NCBI GenBank assembly: GCA_009792885.1
Contig: WMCF01000088.1
Span: forward strand, 623,132 to 687,131
Direction of reading: 5' to 3'
Source of the DNA: Eremophila alpestris peregrina
Lineage: Eukaryota; Chordata; Aves; Passeriformes; Alaudidae
Length of the DNA stretch: 64,000 nucleotides
The notes beneath the pieces are model-generated. The model was not told the DNA's origin, made no database searches, and was given only the letters and a program-made list of their open reading frames with translations. Position 1 is the stretch's first letter; the number at the start of each line of letters is the position of its first letter. Of the stretch, positions 1-9,900 are shown in pieces. The translations under genes were made by a program, and so were the position numbers.

Positions 1-829
1 GCACCCCTGACAGCACAGGCACTGAATCACACTCAGGGAAAACAAGGCAGCTAAAAATGCCCTGCTCTGTTCAATTACCAGCACATTCTGTTCAGATTAA
101 AGCCCGTGAGTGATTGGTTTGGCAGCTGAGCCCCCAGCTCTCAGGGGTAAGACTCGATCTCAGCAGGTTCCATCACTGGCCTTTAAGCCTGGAAACTCCT
201 CTGCATTTACTGTCATCAGCTGTGCTCATAGGCAAAAACCAGGACCACAACAATTAGAACAGCTCCCAAAACCTGTATTATTTTTAAGTTCCATTCCTAA
301 TTTATGAGGATGACTTCTATTACCTCAGTATCTGAACTTGCTTCTGAGCCCATGACTAATCATGTGCTCATTAATGTCTGTTTTTTTAATGAGAATGAGA
401 TCAGAGACAAAGAAATCACTGAAAACTTTCTGGTGATGTGGGCTGCAATTGTTGAGCAATAGCAGCCAGGCCAGAGTTTATACAACACCGTGCAAAAAGG
501 GTGATGTAAACAATGAGTAAGGAGATGTGATGGATCCTTAGCACAGGGCTGCTTCCCCAGAAAAAATGGCACACTCCAGCTTCTTGTTTACAAATATTGT
601 GGTAGTCTGAGATAATGGGAAAGGTCCAGCTCATTTATCCAAGGAATCAAAACAAAGGAAAGCTATCTTGATTTCCCCAAGTATATTATGTGCTGAAAGT
701 CCGCTGCACTGTTTGGCAAGAGTTAAACCTCACTAAATACTTCAGGAGCTCTCAGAATTGCCCAGTGGTAAATTCCTGGATGAAAGCACAGCAGCTCAGT
801 CCCTGAGCCCAGCTGAGTGCCACACTCAC
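1..829 (-). other. ATIC: ATIC intron 12, partial
   Basis: This stretch begins at the donor of exon 12 and runs off the window. I see no ATIC exon, repeat or RNA gene in it. Confidence 0.8.
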
Positions 830-958
830 GTTCTTGTTCTTGGTGACAATGTTGCTGAAGAGCCCGCGGTTGATCACGGCGTTGTTCCTCTTCTGCATCA
901 GGTTCAGGCCGTAGAGAGTGCGCACCTCCAGCTCGTCGGGCTCGTACTGGGGATCCAT
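830..958 (-). CDS. ATIC: ATIC coding exon 12 (last one in the window)
   Basis: The exon encodes MDPQYEPDELEVRTLYGLNL, MQKRNNAVINRGLFSNIVTK and NKN, 43 codons in phase 0, ending at donor GTGAGT. Total ATIC coding sequence to this point is 1230 nt. The next exon should begin with a sequence resembling LPESA and is not in the window. Confidence 0.95.
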
Positions 959-3900
959 CTGCCAGCCACAGACAGCACAACAAAGCACTTTCAGAGCACA
1001 GCCTGCAGCCTTCCAGCCTCCACACAGAGGGGAAAAACGAGCACACACACACAGAGCCTTCCAGAGGGAGGCAGGGATATGTGGAGATGCTTCCTGCAGC
1101 TCCCAGCCCTCTGTGGCATTCAAGGAACAGGGGATGTGATTCTTTCCAGAGCTGCACATCTCCATCCCAGCTGGAAGCACAGTTAATTCACACCAGCACA
1201 GGGATCAGGTTAACTGGAACTGTGACTCTGCACTCAGGTCCACCCATGCATGAGCTTGTTCAGAGTTTTGGGAGTCCTAGCTGAGGTTTCAGACAGGAAA
1301 CAACCCAGACTAAGGTGACCAGCCCTGAACAGGAGTGTGCACATGCTTTATGTGCTTTTCCTAATCCACTGAAATGTTTCAGACCAGCTCTCCTCAGCAC
1401 TGCTCTGCATTCAGCCCTGAAGGTACAGGCTTCACCAATATGACCTCATCTTTGCAAAGTTAATTGAATTCCAGGAGGTAATCAGCTGCCAAGACTGTCT
1501 GTAATTTCATTCTTTCTTGCCTGAAGCTCCTGAGCCATCTTCCCCAGCTCCCCTGGCAGCTGCACTACAATTGCAACTTCAGCTAAGCCTCGGATTTTCT
1601 TTTTGTGATGCTACAGTGAAGTTCTCTGCTCATGTGGCTCTCAGAGGCAGCAGAAATAGGACCTGACAGCCACAGATCCAGGAGTCATGTCCACCAAAAC
1701 TGGGTGATTTTGGAGTCCCAACAATCACTGCAGGAGCTAGGAAGGCAACCTGACACTGACTTGACCACACATTATTCATACTGCATGACAAGCATGCTGG
1801 CTGCAGCATCATCTCAGCTCCAAAGTGCCTCTGCTGCCAGCTTCATCCCTGACTGGAGCAGGGGTACAAACCTGGAGGACACAGTAAGCACCATTCTTCT
1901 TTTTGGAAAGGATTTTGAGAGCTTCTTCCTCATAGCCAGGAGCCACCACACCATCAGACACCTGCAACACACAGAGATTTCAGCTTCCACAGGAGGAAAA
2001 TGGAATGGGGGCTAAGCCTGAAAGCTCCAGCAGCCACTTCCTGCACTGAAGGCACCCCTCTCTTGGGGTCTTGTCTGTACCCTACAACAGCAGAAGCACT
2101 GTTACAGTATGGGTTTCAGTCCTGGAAACAAAAACCAGCAGAGCATTGTCAGCTCTTGGCAGAAGTTAGTAAAAAGCAACCCACATCCCTCAAATCAGAA
2201 TGGAACTAATAACTAATATCCTCCTCCAGGGGGAAGCAGCTTGACCATGACATCCCCACTTCTCAGCCCCAACAGTAAATGTGGCTTAAAATCCAATAAA
2301 TCCTTATTTCAACAGTGGCACTCCTGAGGAGGCAAAAACACTGGAAAAAGAGCTGTTAAGAGCATAAAAACTGAGAGTTTGCATTCATCAGTGCCATGAA
2401 GTGATACACAGCTTCCACATTTGTGCCTTACAGTGGGGGTGAGGTTTTCTCCATTTTCAGCAGCACTGTATCAAATGTTACCCTCACAAACCAGCTGAAT
2501 GTGCTCTTTGATTTGTCTGCCATCATAAAATCACAGAATGGTTTGGTTTGGAAAAGGCCACCTCACTCCATCCTCCTCTTGTGGACAAGGACACCTCCCA
2601 CTGGATCAGGTTGCTCCAAACCCAAAAGATTCTGTGATTCTAAGGAAAAAGCACAGCCTGGGAAGGGGCTGAGCCTACATGGAAGTGGCAGGTAGCAATC
2701 TATTTCCAAACTCCTGCCTTGGGCAAGGGGCTGGCTATCAGCATTCCAGTCCTTCACACCTCCCATGACAGCTGCTCCACCTGGGACAGCAGAAGCAGGG
2801 CTCCCTTCCAGAGGTCTGCAATCATTTCATGGAAAGCTGCACTGCCAGCTCTGCTATTTCACAGGCTCCAGCACACAGCCAGGTGTTAATTGGCAGGGAA
2901 AAAAAAAAGCATCAAAAGGCTGGTGTAAATTCTGATCAGGGGATTACACAAACAGCCCAGTGAAAGTCTTCCTGGTGAAATGGGTCCATTTCCAACAGAA
3001 AGGCTGTTACAAAGCAATGGCTGCACCTGAAATGATTCTCCTTGATACCCTGGCATGACCTGCTGCTGGCACTGACCTCTCTGGAGATGATCTTGGCAGT
3101 AGGCACATCACAGACATCAGACAGGGCAATGAAGTCACCAAAAGAGGACATCCGATCGGCACCTGGAAAATCCTGCTTTTACTCATTCATCAAACTACAG
3201 CAGCAAAGCAAACTCCTCACTCCTACAGTCCACTCAACTGCTGTGAGAGCTAAGAATTTAATCCCACAGCAAAAATAACCAAAAAGGGAGGCCATAAAAG
3301 CAACAAGGATGAAAAATCCTACCTCAAACACATGGACCTTTAAATATTCCCATAGTTCAGATATTCTTCCTTCTTCACTGCCTCTGTCAAAGCTCTAACT
3401 CTGTAATGACTACCTCCAGCACTGCAAGCAGCTCAGCTGTACCCTTGGTGGCAAGAGGACAAGGAGAGGCAAGGATCACACAGAAAGATTTTAGATGGGA
3501 GACAGTTGGAAAAAGAGGAAAGCTGTTAGATGGCTATGCTCCCATCTGGCTTCTCCTGCAAGAAAGCAAGACCCAGAAATGTAGCAGCTTTTTTTCTCCT
3601 TCTGTTTTAAAATAAGTATTTTTTATTTAATGGTATAGCTAAGGTGAAATCAATTCCCATCACAAATGCTCCAACTATTCAGCAAGGTCAATCCTTCTGT
3701 CCCTGCCATTCTCAGGGTTTATTTTTCTAGCAATCATGCAATGGTTTTGTGAGAGCAACATTCAAAGGTGGACTGTGAGGAATGAACCCAAGCCAATGTG
3801 CTCCTTATCAAGTCTGCCTTGATTTTTGTCATCTGTGCAGATTTTCTAGGAATGCCATGGAAAGTGAGAGACAAAGCATCTCAGCTAAGCAGAGGAAGCT

Positions 3901-6900
3901 GGTTTTGTTTGCCTTTTTTAGCTTTTTTTGTCAGCTCTGCAGTACAAAAGCATTAAAAAAAACCCACATCAAATACCAGACAGAAACATCTCTACTCAAG
4001 TTAAATACTCCTGAGCACCCCAATGCTGAGTGTGCTACCAGCACTGCTGTTTATCCTTTAGTCAAAGCCCCATATATATATACATATAGATATATGTGTG
4101 TGTGCACAAATTTACATTTAAAACATCTTACAGGTCTTCTATGTTCACCAAGGAACAGACTCCAAAGTGGGTTTAGCTCTTTGAAACCATATACAAGGGC
4201 TGCTCTCTTGGAAAGCAACTTCTGATGGGCAATCAGGAAGATCCTTAAGGAGAAAACCCCTCTGGGGTTTCCTCCAGAGGAGAAACATGCACCACACCAG
4301 AGGAGTGTGGTGCCAAGGGAAGGGCTGGGGAAGAGCTGAGGCTGCTGCTCAGCTCCTGAGCCCCGAGCTCAGCCCTTAGGCCGGGTTTGCTGAGGTTCTT
4401 TGGAGCCCTCACCTCTGCTGCGGGCGTAGGCAGAGGCCAGCGGCGTCAGGCTCTTGTGGAGGTCGTGCACCATGCACACTTGGGCCTCCTCCTCGCTGAG
4501 GGGAACTCCAACAGCAGCACCTAGTGGGAAACACGAGGCAGGGCACTGCAGCGGCTGCTGCCCGCCCCGGGGCCCGCCCCGCAGCCCGGGGAAGGGAGCA
4601 CAACCCACCCTACCTGCGGGACTGACGTGCTTGAAGGAGGCTGCGGCCGGCAAACCCAGCGCCTGCTTCAGCTCCTTCACCAGCTGCCAGGCATTGAGGG
4701 CGTCGCACAGGTTGATGAAGCCGGGGGAGCCGTTCACCACTGCAAACACAGCACATGGGCATGTCAAAGCAGGCAAACCCCCCTCCCCAGGGCCTGCAGA
4801 GCCAGCACAAAGGATTTCTCCCAGAGGGCATTCAAATCACTGCAAACTGCTCTTGTTCAATGACCCTGGCTCCTCAGCAACTGGTGGAGTGCCAAGAAAT
4901 CCACACCAAGAGTAAAGGCCATTTAAAAGTCTGCTCTCAAAACCTTTTGCTCTGGCCCTGAAGGAAGAACTGCTTGTACTTGACATGGCAGCACTGTGAG
5001 CATTTCAGGAGACCAGAGGACAAAAGATCATTTTAACAATAATCCATGTCCAGGAGGAGTGAGCACAGCACTGTTCTGCTGCCATACTGGAAGGCAGACT
5101 TGCAAGCAAATCAACTTCCAGGAATGGAAAATATCCCAGAGCTTGAAATAGGGAAAATGCTGCAACACAAAGCTTCAGTGCTTGTTTAGCAGGAATCATT
5201 GAAAGCAGCCTCAAGAACAGGAGTAGCCAGACTTTCCCTCCAAAACAGGGGTTTCCCTCACTACAATGATGCTGTGGCAATTGGCACACCCTGTAAAATG
5301 GCAAAGAGACACACCAGACCTGTCCCAAATTTGCAAGTGGGGCTATCTATCCCTACTATCCCTTCCTGCCACCATCACCAACAGGAGCAGCATTATACAA
5401 ACCCAGAGTAATAACCCTCTGCTCAAACCCACTGAAGAAAGAAAGACAAAAAAAAATAACAAAACTAATACAGACCTAGAGAAAAACAGCTTGGTTTCTA
5501 GGCAGAGTAAATAGTGACACAAAAAAAATGGGGAAGATACTAAACAAGGAAAATGGCACGTAGAAAAGCATCTTAAACGGATAACGAGGTTTTCCTTTGC
5601 AAAATCTGGATCTGATGTCAAGCAGAAAGTACACTACATAAATCTGTATCTTAGACACACAATCCTACAGCGAGAGAACACAGAGCTGCAATTGGTCTTG
5701 TGGGGCTCAGCAAAGCAGCTTTCCTGTCTCACACAGTTCAACTTTTAACGGCAAAGTTAGTGCCACTCAGAAATAAAGCAGCTGGCCATCCCCTGCACTA
5801 AGGTACAAGATGGCCTTTCAGTTTCCAAGCCATGTCCAAGCCCCTCCATTCCCAGCTGTTCCAGGGCTCCCTCCTCACCTGTGAGGGGCAGCTTGGCTCT
5901 GGTGGTGTAGAGCTGTGCAGGACTCTGGTGTGGGTTCATGCCGTACCTCAGGGGCAGCTGTGACACCCCCTTGCTGTACTCCTTCCTGAAGTAGTCAGAG
6001 ATGGCTGCATCGTACTGAGCAGTGTGGGTGAAGGCCTGGGGACACAACGGGGGACACTTGGCAACTTGGTGACAGCTCACAGAGGATTTGGTGCTTACAG
6101 AGGTACAGAACCTCTTCAAGCATGAGCCTGGCCCAGCCCTTCATGGCAGGAGAACGTGACTGACCTTGAGGGCCAGCAGGCGGCGGGTCTCCAGGGCAGT
6201 GTCCTTGTCCCTGGATGCTGCCATCTCCTTGGCCACCGCAGTGTAGTCGGCAGGGTCACACACCACTGTCACACGGGCGTGGTTCTTGGCTGCTGCCCGC
6301 AGCAAGGCCACTCCCCCTGCAAGAGAGAGGCACAGCATGGAGCACTCCCCTCCTGGACACAGCTCTATCAGGCCAGGAAGGGATGTGCACCATCGGTCCT
6401 TTGTGCCTGAGGAGTGTGTCTCCTCCCTCCAGCACAGAGAGGTGAGAGTGCTCTTCAAAAGGCTCAAGGCTGGTGAGCTTGACTCAAATCTGCTGCTGAC
6501 TGGGCTTGGCAGAGCCAGGCAGAGCTGCAAGGGCGAGGGGTGATGTGAATGTGGGCTGTGATGAGCAACTGGGGCAAGAATGTCTTCCAGCATGCCAAAG
6601 ATGGCTGTCCCCACACAGAGCTTAACCACCATCTTCTTCACACTGGCTCTGCAGAAAGATTGGCTTTCACACTGCCACACAACAGAGGTTCCCAAATGTC
6701 TCTGCAAATAACAATGAATCTTGCCCAGGTCCTCTGTGTGAGATAAAATGCCTCACTTCTCCCCTCAGTCTGACTGCACTGCTATTGCAACTCCTTAAAT
6801 CACACAAGATACTAGGCTGCTGCAAAGGAAAAGTAGAGGCTGGCATTGCTTCATGCAGAGCAAGTATTACTCCATAAAACATTTAATAGAGGGCTCTGCT

Positions 6901-9900
6901 GGGCATCATTTGGACTAAACTACTGCAAGAAAATCCAATCCCAATCCAACCACATGGCACAGAACTGTGCCTGTGCTGTCCACAGGCTGCCAAGCAGAGA
7001 TGCTGCAGTGAAGGCACAGCAAGCCTTTGGGGTTAATAACCAGCAGCCAGAGAAAACATGCTAATGCAGGTGTCCATGCTTCCCAGCTCAGGTCCTGAGT
7101 GCTCTCCCACATATCCAGACCAACCCCTTTCCTTCTGATGGCTTCCTGCAGTGGAGTTCTCACCCATTCTCAGAGCACTTTCAGTGGCTCAGCTCTGCTC
7201 CCCAAAGCTCATGTTTGTTTTTTTTTTAATTTCTATTACACTGTCAGGCTGAGAGGAGGTTTAGTCTTGCTCTCCATGTTCCAGCAGGAAGCATGGTCCA
7301 CCTGGCCTTTCCTAGCACAGCCCTGAGGCTCCTTCTCTAGGGCAGTGCATGATGAGCCCCCCATGCAGCATGCCTTGCCAGCCTGTTACTGCCATTTTAA
7401 TTGCTCAAAAGCACCTAGGCTTACCCAACTATGCCTTCAGCCTGCTCCTTGCAGCTCCTGAGCTCTTCCTTTACAGGTGTGCAAAGACCACCAAACAAAA
7501 AGAGAACAACTGAGACCATTTAAGAGTTGAGAAGCATAGAGTCTGTCTGGAAAGCAGATTTGCTCTCCCTTTAACTTACCAATATCAATCTTTTCCACTG
7601 CATCCTGTACAGTCACACCGGGAGAAGACACGGTCTTCACAAAGGGGTACAGGTTGCACACTACAACTCTGAGAATTGAGGGGGGAAACTGGGTTATTCA
7701 GCAAGAAATAAGAGTGCCAAACTGGGCTTGGCAAGCACAAGATAGCACCAGTGATTTTATGGTCTTGTCTCTCAGCATAAAATCCTGTGGCCAGGAGTGG
7801 TGCTCAGCCCAGGGGCAAGTGATGGTACAGTGCATTCTGACATTCAGCTGAACTCTGTCTATCAAACAATGTCACAACCACAGCTTACAGCAACCAGATT
7901 AAAGGAAGAGCTTCTTTAAATACATGTGAATATAGATTTGTAGTGATTTTGGTGCACAGCCTGAGCCATTTCAAAGGACTCCAAAGTGGGCTCTCAGCAA
8001 TACTGAAAATGAGCATCCACAAATTCTAAGAAGAGAGTAAGCACCTGAGAAAGGTCCACTGCAAACAAATCTAATCTTCCACAACTTTTCCAAGAGCAGA
8101 AAATTACCTAGATGTCACCTCCTGGACTTTTAAAATACCAACAACATATGAAACCTGAGTGTGCAGCCCAAATGCCATAAAGCCTCTGTACCACATGAAA
8201 GAAGGAGAGAAAATCGACTTTTCCCTCTAAAACTAAGACTGGCCCTTACTGGAATTAGTTTTCCCATCTGATCTAGAAGCAGGTCTGTATTCCAGCAAGC
8301 ATGATGTGATAACTTGCCTGTCCCATCCTACCAGAGCCACAGGACCTGCAGTGAAAGGAGGGATTTGCTCTGACCTTCACAAACAGGGTTTCTGATCCAA
8401 GAGAATTAATTTACTCCAAGGTGTGCCCAGTATGGCACAGAACTGCTGTGATGAGTACCCTTGTGTCCAACTTGGAATATTCCTTTGCTCCCACTCTTCT
8501 GTGAACTCCAGCAGAAGGGATGATAAGCTTACAGTATTGGCTTTCAGAACATCCTGTGCCTCTAAATTTCCTACAGTGTCTTTTATTGTCTCCTCTGTTT
8601 CTAATGCCCCCTTCCCCCCAGATCCATTCATGCTCCTGACCTGGTGCAAACCATCAGTAACCTGTGGACTTTAACACTGCAAATGCTTTTATCTGTGCAA
8701 ACCAAGACAATCAGTATCAGGCTTTCCTTCACTGACTTGCATATGCAAATTTTATGCAATTTTGCAAAGGCAGCCCTGCTGAGGATCAGCTACTTCTGCT
8801 TTCTGCAAGAGAACCTGAATCCAAATTATCAGTCTGGATGCAAGTGCACCAGTAAGTCACTGATTTAAGGGCACGTTATTCCCCCTGCAATTCAGCAGAG
8901 CCTGCTTTAATATGCAGCATTCTCTGAAGAGCCACCACTGCTGAGCCATCTAAGAGGATTCCTGTGGTTTTGAATTTCACGTTTTCAAATTGTGCCCAGA
9001 AATCCATCCATCAGCTTCTAAAAGTAATTTTGACACTCCAGATGCTTTCTGGCCCACAGTCCTACTGTACCTCCCACCCTGGCTACACCTACAATTTGCT
9101 ATGTCCAGCTCAGGCATTTGCTTCTGAACCAGGAGCTACTCCCTGATGTACAACTGGTTATTTACAAGCAGTGGTTGGATGCTAACACCAGTCAGTTACA
9201 TACAGCCCCCAGCTGCCCTGTGTGACTGAACTAAGTAAACACATTCTAACAAAAACTGAAATAAAACCCCAAACTTTGGTACATCAGTGCACAAACTTTG
9301 TTACTTCAGCTTCTGGATGCAGCTCACTTGCTCCCAAGACAGCTCTCAAAGTTTAAGTTTTCTGTCTCTTATCTGTGTGTTTTCTGTCTGAACAAACGCC
9401 GTGTTCCTGACCCATTTTCCATGTCTGTTCTTTATTTATGTGTTGAAACTCAGTAAACATTATGCAAATATCAAAGGGTATGTTTACTAAGCAAGCATTT
9501 CAAAATCGGGGGTGGCCATCTGATCAGACACGTGGAACCAACCTGAGGGAAGATGAGCCAGCTTCAAAAGCACTGGGCTCAACTCTGCAGCACGTGGCCT
9601 TGCACTGACTGTGAGGAAGGTGTCAGAATTCCCAGGGAACCAGGAGAAACTCAGGCCTCTGAGCTCCCTGTGCAAGCCACAACGTAACTTTCCTATTTCA
9701 GCTTTCTCTTACTACAAGTGGTGAAGAGGTGCCTGTAGAAAATTCAATTTTAATGCCTTGCCAGGGCAAAGAAAGGAGGCTGCAGATCTGCTGGTGTGCA
9801 GAGGTTACAATCCCTACTGCTCCCCTTCCTTGGTGTTGACTGGGCTCTGCTGTTGGTTTTTCATTACTGATGGATTGCATCACATCCCCCAACATTTACC

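Larger units (their letters stand above)
959..4412 (-). other. ATIC: ATIC introns 9-11 (exons 10 and 11 lie inside)
   Basis: Apart from exons 10 and 11 this is intronic. It contains a CR1-like composite at 2528-2642 and a TA/TG microsatellite near 4072-4104. Nothing else is recognised. Confidence 0.8.
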
